From Affinundibacterium flavidum (GTDB lineage: Bacteria > Pseudomonadota > Gammaproteobacteria > Burkholderiales > Burkholderiaceae_D): DNA of 64,000 nt. The DNA lies in NCBI RefSeq assembly GCF_014284175.1, contig NZ_JACOGA010000013.1, forward strand, positions 62,001-126,000. The letters run 5' to 3'. Positions 15,291 to 23,713 of this stretch are shown here, piece by piece. The notes below the pieces were generated by a model. That model ran no database searches, was not told where the DNA came from, and was given only the letters and a program-made list of their open reading frames with translations. Each line of letters opens with the position of its first letter. Within the stretch, counting starts at the first letter, position 1. Both the position numbers and the translations under genes were made by a program.

Positions 15291-16241
15291 ATGAAAATTA
15301 TCGACGCCAAGCAAGTCAATCAGGTACTGGATTTCCCGGCATTGATTAATGCCTTAGATGCGGGTTTTAGACAAGACTTCGGCATGCCGCAACGGCAAGT
15401 TTTTTCGCTCTCGGAAGATCCTGCGAATCACGATGGTTTTGCGGTACTCCCAGCTTGGAATGAGGACGTGGTTGGTGTTAAAGCTTTCACCTATTTTCCT
15501 GATAATGGAAAACAGGCTTTGCCGACCTTATTTTCAAAAATTCTGCTCTTCAGTCGTCAAGATGGCACACCCTTAGCGATGATAGATGGCACTAGTGTTA
15601 CCTATTGGCGTACCGCAGCAGTGTCGGCGTTGGCAAGTCGTTATCTGGCACGTCCTGAGTCTATGCGTATGCTGTTACTAGGAACTGGCAATCTCGCACT
15701 ACCCATCGTCAAAGCGCATTTATCAGAACATGCGATCTCTGATGTTGTTGTATGGGGACGGCATGCAGATAAAGTGCAGTCCTTATTGCAAACACTGCGT
15801 AATATCTACCCTCATGTCAATTTCAGTGCGACCAGTGATCTTGGTGTGACCGCAGCTCAAGTCGATATCATCGTCAGCGCTACTGGTGCCGCGGAACCTT
15901 TATTGTTTGGGAAAGACGTGGCCGCTGGATGTCATGTGGATTTGCTTGGTAATCATAGTCAAGATAGACGTGAGTGCGATACGGAATTAATTTGTCGTTC
16001 TTCGGTCTATGTGGATTATCGTCAGAACGTTTTGAAGGAAGCAGGGGAGTTGTTGGTTCCTATCAATGAAGGTAGATTTGCGGCGGCTGATGTGAAAGCT
16101 GATTTGGCGGAATTGTGTCGGATGGAAAGATCTTCTCGTCGTGATGCTGAGGAGATTACTTTGTTTAAGTCTGTGGGGACGGCTTTGAGTGATTTGATTT
16201 GTGCTAAGTTGGTGTTGGATAGTATTGTCTCGCTTTCTTAA
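15291..16241 (+). CDS. Ornithine cyclodeaminase/mu-crystallin family; likely delta1-pyrroline-2-carboxylate reductase
   Basis: A 316-residue OCD/mu-crystallin protein with a Rossmann motif LLLGTGNLA (about 128-136), the upstream substrate region YFPDNGKQALPT and TPLAMIDGTSVTYWRTAAVSALAS, and the late LLGNHSQDRRECD segment. Bacterial relatives in hydroxyproline clusters (LhpI type) reduce delta1-pyrroline-2-carboxylate with NAD(P)H to L-proline. True ornithine cyclodeaminases belong to the same family, so function is assigned from operon context: it lies directly downstream of a 3-hydroxyproline dehydratase that makes exactly that substrate. It ends before a large palindromic repeat that separates it from the peptide transporter. 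Confidence 0.85.
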   Translation: MKIIDAKQVNQVLDFPALINALDAGFRQDFGMPQRQVFSLSEDPANHDGFAVLPAWNEDVVGVKAFTYFPDNGKQALPTLFSKILLFSRQDGTPLAMIDGTSVTYWRTAAVSALASRYLARPESMRMLLLGTGNLALPIVKAHLSEHAISDVVVWGRHADKVQSLLQTLRNIYPHVNFSATSDLGVTAAQVDIIVSATGAAEPLLFGKDVAAGCHVDLLGNHSQDRRECDTELICRSSVYVDYRQNVLKEAGELLVPINEGRFAAADVKADLAELCRMERSSRRDAEEITLFKSVGTALSDLICAKLVLDSIVSLS

Positions 16242-16263
16242 TTGAGTGTTCGCGCGATTTGTG

Positions 16264-16842
16264 GTCTGTAGGTCGGGTGTGGCCCGACAGCCACTTACCT
16301 TTTTTGCTTCGCCAAAAAAGGTAAGCCAAAAAAGGCGACCGTAGACTCGCCCTGCGGGTGCTTACGCTACGCTCCAGCATAATTTGTGCATCACAAAAAA
16401 TGGGAAAGTGTCGAAACTCGCCTTCGGCTCAAACAACGCCACTTTCTTATCCATTTTCTGTGAAGCACAAATTACATCGTCTCAAACGGGGGTAAATCAA
16501 AGTCAAAAACAGAGTCAAAAGCAAGTCAAAAACAACGACCTACAACCGCTATTAGAAAAGTGGATGTCTGTTGATACTGTTTGTTTTGATGTTGCCGTTG
16601 CTTTTGATCTTGTTGTTGATTTTGACCTTCATCCACTTCTGACACTGCCAATTGTGCTGGACAGAAAATGGATAAAGAAAGTGGCGTTGTTTGAGCCGTA
16701 GGCGAGTTTCGACACTTTCCCATTTTTTGTCCTGCACAATTGGGAACCCGAAGGGCAGTGGCAGCGTGGTCGCCTTTTTTGGGTTACCTTTTTTGGCGAA
16801 GCAAAAAAGGTAACTAGCTGTCGGGCTACCCCCGACCAGAGA
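16264..16842. repeat. Large imperfect palindrome (about 580 bp) with nested hairpins
   Basis: The left arm contains GGTCGGGTGTGGCCCGACAG, a hairpin CTTACCTTTTTTG / CCAAAAAAGGTAAG, GGCGACC, then a block ending in TTATCCATTTTCTGTG and GCACAAATT. The right arm carries the same blocks in reverse complement and reverse order (CAATTGTGC, ACAGAAAATGGATAAAG, GGTCGCC, TTACCTTTTTTGGCG, GTCGGG...CCCGACC). The centre is low-complexity (GTCAAAAAC-like on one side, its degraded complement on the other). Open frames inside are by-products of this symmetry. It fills the 713-base gap between the reductase and transporter genes. Confidence 0.85.
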
Positions 16843-16859
16843 ACTTAAAATTTTCCGTA

Positions 16860-16925
16860 CCCAAAAATAAACACCCAAAAATAAACACAAAAATAAACAC
16901 AAAAATAAACACAAAAATAAGCACC
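16860..16925. repeat. 12-bp tandem repeat ACAAAAATAAAC
   Basis: About five copies of an A-rich 12-mer lie between the large palindrome and the transporter gene, in its 5' leader. On the reverse strand it reads as a false Leu/Cys/Phe repeat protein. Confidence 0.85.
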
Positions 16926-16954
16926 AAAAAAACACTAAAAACCAAGAGACACAA

Positions 16955-18667
16955 ATGAACAAAATCAAACGCAACCCCTTCCACCGAGCCTTCTACATCG
17001 CCAACACCATGGAGATCTTCGAACGCCTCGCCTGGTACGGCTTCTTCACACTATCCTCACTCTACATCACCAGCCCAACCGCCCAAGGTGGATTAGGTTT
17101 CACCGACAAAGAACGTGGATTCCTACAAGGAATGATCCCGTTTTTACTTTATCTGCTGCCCGTGATCACAGGTGCACTCGCTGACAGGTTTGGTTATCGC
17201 CGTATGTTTCTGATCGCTTTTGCCATTATGTGCCCGTCATATTATTTGCTTGGACAAGTACATCAGTTCTGGACTTTTTTCCTCGTATTTTTTGCGGTCG
17301 CTGTTGGTGCTGCCTGCTTTAAACCTGTGGTCGTCGGCACGATAGGGCGTTCGACTGATGATACTAATCGTGGTTTAGGATTCGGCGTGTTTTATACCAT
17401 GGTGAATGTCGGCGGATTTATCGGCCCTTTTGTCGCTGGTTATGTGCGCGCGATCAGTTGGGATTTGGTGTTTGTGATGTCGGCATTTTGGATTGCTTTG
17501 AACTTTATTCCAGCACTGTTTTTCTACAAGGAACCGGCACACGATGCGAGTAAGGATCAACGTAGTCTGAAGTTGGTGTTGTTAGAGGCGCAGGAAGTAT
17601 TGGGGAATGGGCGTCTGGCATTGATCGTGGTGCCAGCGATTATCGCCTTGATGGTGACGACGCGCATGGGTATCGCGTTCTCAAGCTATTTGCTCGGTGT
17701 TGCCGCTTGGTTGGTGCTGAATTGGGGTTGGAGCGCGTTGATCAGAAAATCTTCGGTGCCGAATACGAGTTGGTATTATCAAACGGTGCAGGTCGGCAAT
17801 GTTCCCTTCGTTCTGTACCTACTGATACTGACTGGTTTTTGGGTTGTGTACTTCCAATTATTTACTACCTTACCCGTCTTTATTCGCGATTTTGTTGATA
17901 CCAAAGATGTGGTACATGCGATGCAGGCGTATGCACCATCTTTTGTCGAATTTTTAGCTGGTGTGAATCTCGAACAACTAGGCGGCGCATTGCCAACGCT
18001 GACGCAAAAATACCATGCTGGAATGGACGCGACTGCACTCAAACAAATATCGTTTGAGCTGGTGAATTACAAAGTGATGGTGCCAGATGATGTTCTCGCT
18101 CAGGGTTTGCTAGCACTGCAACAGGGCAAAGTCATGCCACAGGTGATAGCAGAACAATGGGCGACACAATATCGTCAGGTGAATCCTGAATACATCGTGA
18201 ATGTCGGCTTTGGTTTGATCGTTGTCTGCCAGATTGCGATCAGTGCGTATATTCAACGTTGGCGCGCTTTGCCGATATTGGTATTTGGGACGCTGGTGCT
18301 TAGTACTGGAATTGCCTTGTGCGGTTGGGGAGCGGGTATTGCACTTGGTGGAACGACAGTGGTGATTGGAGTTGTGGTGTTTTCTTTAGGGGAAATGATT
18401 GCTTCACCAAAGAGTCAGGAATATGTCGCCGCGATCGCGCCTAAAAGTAAGACTGCGATGTATATGGGCTACTATTTTGTTTCTATGGCTTTGGGTAATT
18501 TGTTCGCCGGACTCTTATCGGGTTGGGCGTATACGGCGATTGCCAAAGAAATGAATCGTCCGGTGTGGATGTGGTATTTATTTGCTTTGATAGGAATCAC
18601 AACGGCCGTCGCTTTGTTGGTATTTGATCGTTGGCTAAAGCGCCAACATGCGAATGAAAATATTTAA
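16955..18667 (+). CDS. POT/PTR2 family proton-dependent oligopeptide transporter
   Basis: A 570-residue, multi-spanning inner-membrane protein of the major facilitator superfamily. POT signatures are visible: the proton-coupling ExxER-type motif in NTMEIFERLAWYGFFTL (TM1), GALADRFGYRRMFLI (loop 2-3) and the PTR2 FYT motif GFGVFYTMVNVGGFIGP. A long central insertion (about 200-420) and SLGEMIASPKSQEYVAAIAPK late in the chain are also typical. It imports di- and tripeptides with protons. The first 60 codons are rich in C-ending codons (AAC, ATC, ACC), unlike the rest of the gene. Placed after the hydroxyproline operon and convergent with DPP IV, it is the natural importer of Xaa-Pro peptides. 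Confidence 0.9.
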   Translation: MNKIKRNPFHRAFYIANTMEIFERLAWYGFFTLSSLYITSPTAQGGLGFTDKERGFLQGMIPFLLYLLPVITGALADRFGYRRMFLIAFAIMCPSYYLLGQVHQFWTFFLVFFAVAVGAACFKPVVVGTIGRSTDDTNRGLGFGVFYTMVNVGGFIGPFVAGYVRAISWDLVFVMSAFWIALNFIPALFFYKEPAHDASKDQRSLKLVLLEAQEVLGNGRLALIVVPAIIALMVTTRMGIAFSSYLLGVAAWLVLNWGWSALIRKSSVPNTSWYYQTVQVGNVPFVLYLLILTGFWVVYFQLFTTLPVFIRDFVDTKDVVHAMQAYAPSFVEFLAGVNLEQLGGALPTLTQKYHAGMDATALKQISFELVNYKVMVPDDVLAQGLLALQQGKVMPQVIAEQWATQYRQVNPEYIVNVGFGLIVVCQIAISAYIQRWRALPILVFGTLVLSTGIALCGWGAGIALGGTTVVIGVVVFSLGEMIASPKSQEYVAAIAPKSKTAMYMGYYFVSMALGNLFAGLLSGWAYTAIAKEMNRPVWMWYLFALIGITTAVALLVFDRWLKRQHANENI

Positions 18668-18679
18668 AATCCAGATCCG

Positions 18680-18696
18680 AGTCAACAGACCCTAAT
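18680..18696. repeat. Single end of repeat family B
   Basis: AGTCAACAGACCCTAAT matches the right-hand end of the complete family B element at 31533-31801. It lies 12 bases after the transporter stop codon. No partner end is seen nearby, so it is a remnant or a single-ended copy. Confidence 0.55.
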
Positions 18697-18700
18697 TAAA

Positions 18701-18736
18701 AACAAAAAAACCGACAAGCTGTCGGTTTTTTTGTTT
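18701..18736. terminator. Bidirectional terminator
   Basis: A long stem AACAAAAAAACCGACA / TGTCGGTTTTTTTGTT with loop AGC lies between the convergent transporter (+) and DPP IV (-) genes. Confidence 0.9.
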
Positions 18737-18786
18737 TTGCTAAAGCACTACATCGCGGGCTTTAGCAAACGTAATACCAATGTCGC

Positions 18787-20982
18787 TTACAAATTTTCCT
18801 GCAAGAATTTCCATTTAGCTTTTTGCATAGACCAGTTCTGCCATGCATCTGCAACGCCATGACCTTGACCTGGATACAGTTGCAAGCTGTATTCTTTATT
18901 GCCTTTTGCCAGAGCGTCGATGAACATTACGGTGTTTTGTGGATGTACATTGTCATCCATCGTGCCGTGCATGATCATGATCTTGCCGCTTAAGTCTTTT
19001 GCTGCTTTCAGGCTGGAACCTTTGTCGTAACCTTCTGCATTTTCTTGTGGCAAGCCCATGTAACGTTCGGTGTAGATACTGTCATAGAAGCGCCAATCGG
19101 TCACTGGCGCACCGACGAAGCCTATCTTCCACGCCTTGCTATGTGTCATTGCATACGAAGTGAAATAACCGCCGTAGCTCCAGCCGTTCAAAGAAATTCT
19201 ATCCATGTCGGCATAGCCTTGTTGACGCAACCAATCTAATCCATCCAATTGATCTTGCAATTCTAATTGACCGAGTTTTTTATGGATAGGCCAAGCGCTG
19301 GAAACACCTTTGTTACTCGCGCTTTGGTTATCCATCACCCACACGATGTAACCTTGCTGCGCGAGGAAGTGGTAGTACAGATTTGCCGCCCACGCATCAC
19401 GTACTTGTGGTGCCATAGGACCCGCATACAGATGTTGATAGACCGGATATTTTTTCGTCGCGTCAAAATTTGGTGGCAAGAACATCACGCTTTCCATCAT
19501 GAAGCCATTGCGTGATTTGATCTGTTGATGCTTTATGGTGGCCAATTGCAGCTCTTGCACCTTGGCAGGTACACCTGCATCATCCACCAATTTGACTAAT
19601 ACACCTGCATCAGTAAACAGTGCTTGTTTCGGCGTCTGTGTCATGCTGCTCCAGCTGTCGACGTAGTGTGTGAACGTCTTATTCCAGCGCACCATGTGGC
19701 TACCTTTGTCTTCGGTCAGGCGTTTGAAGTTACTGCCGTCGAGGTTCACACTATATTCATCGTTACCGATAGGATTGCGTTCATTGGCTGCAAATAAGAC
19801 GCGACCTTTGGCTTCATCGACACCATGTACAGTGCGCACATCCCAATCGCCTTGTGTGACTGCTTTGACTAACTGGAAGTTTTTATCGTAATGATATAAA
19901 TGATGATGACCAGTGCGGCTTGATTCCCAAATGAAGCTGCCATCTTTCAAGAAATGTGGAAGAGGTAAGCGCTCGGTCCAGGCTGGGCTGGTTTCTTTAA
20001 CGACCGCTTGGCTATTCAGTTTGGCGTCGTAAATACGCAGATCTAACCAAGTTTGTACACGATCCTGCCATGCTGCCATCAGCTTGCCATCAGGTGTCCA
20101 GTCTACTTGTACGATCAGTGTTTCTTTACCAGCGTAAGGATCTTGCGTCCAACTGATCTTGCCGTTTAAGTCGACTACACCGAGTTTAGTAATAGGGTTT
20201 GAATCACCTGCTTTTGGATAACGTGTGCGATCCGTTTTGACTGGCTGTGCATGTTCACCGCTTAAGGTATAGACCGGTACTTTGGTTTCATCGAAACTTA
20301 AGAAGGCCAATTTTTTAGAATCTGGTGCCCAGCGGAATGCGCGGAAATCGCCACGTCCATAGACTTCTTCTTGATACACCCAGTCCAAGCGGCCGTTGAA
20401 AATGGTTTCGCTGCCACCGGTCGTCAAGCGTTTTTCTTTGGCGGTAGCGACGTCGGTCGCGTACATATCATTGCCTTTTAAGTAGGCAACGGTTTTCGCA
20501 TCAGGTGACAACAGTGCTTCATCTTCTTTTTCATTCGGTGTATTGGTTAAGGCGCGAGCTTTACCTGCGTTTAAATCCAATAACCAGATATCGTTCTTGT
20601 AAGTAAAGATGTAGCTTTTAGTTTCTGGCTTAATTCGGGCACTCAATTGGTCGGCAAGTTTACCGACTTCTTTGTCATCGATTTTTGCAGCCTTCAAGAT
20701 ACTCAAAACATTGCCGTCTGCTGGTAAGGCTGTTTTCTCCCAAGAAGCTGGATTGACAACGAATAGTTCTGCCGCGCCTTTGTTGACTTTGGATTCGATC
20801 AGGCGGTTTTGGTTGTCCCAAGACAAGCGCGTCATCGGTGCTGCGCTAAAATTCACGCGTTGTTCCGGGTGATAGAGCATTTCTAAAGTCAATTTACCAT
20901 CGCCAGCATAGGCTGCACTGCTGGTAGCGAAACCCGCTACCAAAGCAAGTGTGATGGCGTTCAAGGGAATAGTGCGTTTCAT
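18787..20982 (-). CDS. Dipeptidyl peptidase IV (S9B), exported
   Basis: A 731-residue protein with signal peptide (cleavage near AYA-GDG), an eight-bladed propeller N-terminal part and a C-terminal alpha/beta hydrolase. The substrate-amine-binding double Glu is in the loop DWVYQEEVYGRG. The catalytic triad is Ser602 (GWSYGGY), Asp677 (HGTMDDNVHP) and His708 (PGQGHG). DPP IV removes Xaa-Pro or Xaa-Ala dipeptides from peptide N-termini, here in the periplasm. This makes it the natural supplier of the POT transporter and the Xaa-Pro peptidase encoded alongside. The ribosome site GGAGGAACATCC precedes the ATG. A prolyl tripeptidyl peptidase is a less likely alternative. Confidence 0.93.
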   Translation of the reverse strand: MKRTIPLNAITLALVAGFATSSAAYAGDGKLTLEMLYHPEQRVNFSAAPMTRLSWDNQNRLIESKVNKGAAELFVVNPASWEKTALPADGNVLSILKAAKIDDKEVGKLADQLSARIKPETKSYIFTYKNDIWLLDLNAGKARALTNTPNEKEDEALLSPDAKTVAYLKGNDMYATDVATAKEKRLTTGGSETIFNGRLDWVYQEEVYGRGDFRAFRWAPDSKKLAFLSFDETKVPVYTLSGEHAQPVKTDRTRYPKAGDSNPITKLGVVDLNGKISWTQDPYAGKETLIVQVDWTPDGKLMAAWQDRVQTWLDLRIYDAKLNSQAVVKETSPAWTERLPLPHFLKDGSFIWESSRTGHHHLYHYDKNFQLVKAVTQGDWDVRTVHGVDEAKGRVLFAANERNPIGNDEYSVNLDGSNFKRLTEDKGSHMVRWNKTFTHYVDSWSSMTQTPKQALFTDAGVLVKLVDDAGVPAKVQELQLATIKHQQIKSRNGFMMESVMFLPPNFDATKKYPVYQHLYAGPMAPQVRDAWAANLYYHFLAQQGYIVWVMDNQSASNKGVSSAWPIHKKLGQLELQDQLDGLDWLRQQGYADMDRISLNGWSYGGYFTSYAMTHSKAWKIGFVGAPVTDWRFYDSIYTERYMGLPQENAEGYDKGSSLKAAKDLSGKIMIMHGTMDDNVHPQNTVMFIDALAKGNKEYSLQLYPGQGHGVADAWQNWSMQKAKWKFLQENL

Positions 20983-21080
20983 GGATGTTCCTCCAAATGA
21001 TTTTTCTTGATAGTTGGATAATGCAAAATAAAATTTTTATCGGTCAAAATACTGACGATTTAAGACGCTATTGTCCCTAA

Positions 21081-21992
21081 TTAGTTCAATTTTTTCAAAG
21101 ACTTAATCACGTGTGGTAAGAGTTTTTCCTTGGCCGCAGTGACTTGAGTTTCTTGTAAATTGACATAGAGCGCGTATAAAAATGCGGTGAGATTGTGTTT
21201 GCGTGCCAAGCTCGCTTGGGTCGTTAATTTGGGATCGAGTGAAGTTGTGAAGAGACTATTAAACCAACGCTCCCATTCTTCTGCCGATAAGCCAGAGCGC
21301 AGGCCGAGATAAAAGACCGGCGCCATCAAACGTTCACTTTCGCCATAATGATAGAAGTGCTGGTCATTGCGTATTTGTGGCGCTAAGGCATTAAGAATTT
21401 GCAAGTGCTGCTGTTGATTTAAGGCTGGGTTGATTGAGAGTTGCAACATCCAGTCAGCACCATGGGCGACCCCGTGGCGCCAACCGCTTTGCTCGTCAAA
21501 GCCACGAAAATCACGCACCGCAGGCAAATATTCAGCGGCGGCATTCAGCATATCTTGACGTTGTTCGTCGTTCATAAAAGCCTTGCGACGATCAACCCGG
21601 GCAATTTCGGCGAGCACTAAGGCCGCGAATGGGTGCGCAAAACCTTGATCTTTGCTGGTAACTGGTGTGCGGATTTGTTGGAGTAACTGCAGACGTATCG
21701 TTTGTATCGTGGCGGTAGTCAGTAATTCGCTACGCATCCAAAACGACAAGGCTTCAAATGCGATTTCATCGCGCAGTACAGGGTTCGTATCTGCCAGACA
21801 TTCGACCAGAGCCAATGCAGTTTGTTGACGTTGTTGCGGATCGGCGATTTGCCATTGATTTGTTTTGAGTGCTTGCAATTCAACTTGAGTACGTCCAACC
21901 GGTGGGCAAGCAGCTATGCTGTTTGAGCTGTAAGTGAATGCGCCGCAAGCAAGCAACAAGCTGGCAATACTTAATTGGAAAGAGGGTTTCAT
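21081..21992 (-). CDS. DUF2785 domain protein, exported
   Basis: A 303-residue protein with a signal peptide (cleavage near SIA-ACP) and an all-helical body matching DUF2785. Landmarks are DTNPVLRDEIAFEALSFWM, FAHPFAALVLAEIARVDRR, DFRGFDEQSGWRHGVAHGAD and HFYHYGESERLMAPV. The conserved GWRHGVAHGAD and HYGES elements are polar and may be functional, but no biochemical role is known. TTGGAG lies upstream of the ATG. It follows DPP IV on the same strand after about 100 bases but in reverse order (it is transcribed first), so the two may share a transcript. Confidence 0.8.
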   Translation of the reverse strand: MKPSFQLSIASLLLACGAFTYSSNSIAACPPVGRTQVELQALKTNQWQIADPQQRQQTALALVECLADTNPVLRDEIAFEALSFWMRSELLTTATIQTIRLQLLQQIRTPVTSKDQGFAHPFAALVLAEIARVDRRKAFMNDEQRQDMLNAAAEYLPAVRDFRGFDEQSGWRHGVAHGADWMLQLSINPALNQQQHLQILNALAPQIRNDQHFYHYGESERLMAPVFYLGLRSGLSAEEWERWFNSLFTTSLDPKLTTQASLARKHNLTAFLYALYVNLQETQVTAAKEKLLPHVIKSLKKLN

Positions 21993-22054
21993 TATTGCTC
22001 CAATAATTCAAACTGTTGATTTGCGTAGTTGCCTGACTAAGCCAGGTTCTAAAT

Positions 22055-23350
22055 TTATTGCGCTGTGCTTACGAAAGGCGCAATTGCCTGCATAGTTCTA
22101 TCGGTCGCACCCTGGTGTTGCAAGAAAAAAGCATGCGCCTGTGCGCCCATTTGGTTTCTGGTCACGTCATCGTCGAGTAAAATTTGAGCACGTTGCATGA
22201 CATCGCGGGCATCGTTGGCACGTTGTGCACAGTGTGCGGTGATCGCTTGTTCGGTGATTTCAGAGAAGTTAAAAGTGTGCGGGCCAGTTAATACCGGACG
22301 GCTCATGGCGAAGGCTTCAATCAGATTGTGACCGCCCAAGCTGACCAGACTGCCACCTACAAAAGCCAGGTCGCTGGCGGCATAATACATATACATTTCA
22401 CCCATGCTGTCACCTAAAAACACTTGGGTGTCAGCTGGAATTGGTAACTCTTCCTGATCCAGATCGAGTGTAGAGCGACGTACAAAACGTAACTGTAATT
22501 GCTCTAACATGGTGGCGACTTGATCAAAACGCTGAGGGTGGCGCGGTGTAATAATCAATAGTGCGCGAGGTAAGTTGAGCTGAGTAAATGCTTCCAGAAT
22601 TAAGGGTTCTTCACCTTCGCGGGTGCTGGCACAAATAAAGACAGGGCGCTCGCCAAAATATGCCCGCAATTTTGCACCGCGTTCGGCCATCAAGGGTGGC
22701 GGTGTTACGTCAAATTTCATATTTCCCGTGATGCACAGATTGCGTACGCCAAGTGCACGCAGGCGCTCAGCATCCGGTCCTGATTGCGCTGCGACATAAT
22801 CGATAGCCTGCGCTGCAGGTAACATCAAAGAAGATAAGCGTTGTGCTTTGCGTAAAGAGCGCTCTGACAAACGGGCATTGACCAAGGTCACCGGAATCTC
22901 CGCCGACTTACATTGCGCGATTAAATTTGGCCAGACTTCGGTCTCAATTAAGATACAAATTGTGGGTGAAAAATGGCGCAAAAAGCGCCTTATCATCCAA
23001 TTGATGTCATATGGCAGAAATGTTTGTGTGACGCGATCGGCGACGTTGGCGAACAGACTTTGACCAGTGCTGCGGCCAATCGGCGTCATGTGTGTCAACA
23101 AGATGCGGTGCTCAGGATAAGCCCTGAGGAGTGCGCGTACGATAGGTTCCGCTGCGCGGGTTTCACCGGCGGATACTGCATGAACCCAGATCGTTGCTCT
23201 TTGTTGAGATTGCGTTTGCGTTTCTGAATACCAGCCTAAACGTTCCGCAATATGCTGGCGATAGCCGGGTTCTTGTTTGCCGCGTAGCCATAGACGTAAG
23301 ATAACAAAAGGCAGAGCGAGGGACCAGGCCAGAGAGTAAAGGAGACGCAT
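22055..23350 (-). CDS. waaA: 3-deoxy-D-manno-octulosonic acid transferase (WaaA/KdtA)
   Basis: The start is placed at the ATG at 23350 (431 residues, MRLLYSLAWSLALPFVILRL), which is the family's N-terminal membrane anchor. The open frame extends 58 residues upstream with unrelated sequence. GT30 landmarks are WVHAVSAGETRAAEPIVRAL with the catalytic-base Glu, LIETEVWPNLI, VNARLSERS and late GGSLVSLGGHNLIEAFAMSRPVL. The enzyme adds Kdo from CMP-Kdo to lipid A precursor at the inner membrane. The ribosome site is weak at this start. No other lipopolysaccharide genes are adjacent. Confidence 0.93.
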   Translation of the reverse strand: MRLLYSLAWSLALPFVILRLWLRGKQEPGYRQHIAERLGWYSETQTQSQQRATIWVHAVSAGETRAAEPIVRALLRAYPEHRILLTHMTPIGRSTGQSLFANVADRVTQTFLPYDINWMIRRFLRHFSPTICILIETEVWPNLIAQCKSAEIPVTLVNARLSERSLRKAQRLSSLMLPAAQAIDYVAAQSGPDAERLRALGVRNLCITGNMKFDVTPPPLMAERGAKLRAYFGERPVFICASTREGEEPLILEAFTQLNLPRALLIITPRHPQRFDQVATMLEQLQLRFVRRSTLDLDQEELPIPADTQVFLGDSMGEMYMYYAASDLAFVGGSLVSLGGHNLIEAFAMSRPVLTGPHTFNFSEITEQAITAHCAQRANDARDVMQRAQILLDDDVTRNQMGAQAHAFFLQHQGATDRTMQAIAPFVSTAQ

Positions 23351-23713
23351 TAATGACTTTATGCAGAAGTGACAGGCTTCCGCTGAGTTATGAAACAGGT
23401 GCTGAATATACCTTAAAAGCTCGACATTTATGGTCGTTTTCGGGGTTTTTTCGATGACAATTTTAGATGCTTGGGGTGAACTATCGAGTAAATGAGGAGG
23501 CGTTTTATATGGTGATGAGTTCACGCATGTGTCAAAATGCTACCAGCGCTTGATAGTCGATACGATGAGTACAGCACTTTTCGCGCTAGTTTTCGCTAGG
23601 CTGGCGCACAAATCTTGCGCACTAGTCGCTTAATATTCTTGATGCTTGTGGCTTGCGTTAATCTTTGTTTCGTCGATTTCATTACTTAATTTGGATGTCT
23701 AAAATTAATCGAC
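23351..23713. other. Divergent intergenic region between waaA and the LytS-type kinase
   Basis: The region contains the unused 5' extension of the waaA frame and short inverted pieces (GCGCTAG...CTAGGCTGGCGC, TGCGCA). No gene or clear promoter is identified. Confidence 0.5.

Noticed and set aside
16384..16701. 105-residue open frame on the plus strand
   Set aside because: It lies wholly inside the large palindrome; its sequence is a product of the repeat blocks and has no start signal or family resemblance.
16552..16974. 140-residue minus-strand frame with FLCLFLCLFLCL repeats
   Set aside because: The hydrophobic repeat is the reverse reading of the ACAAAAATAAAC array; no ribosome site.
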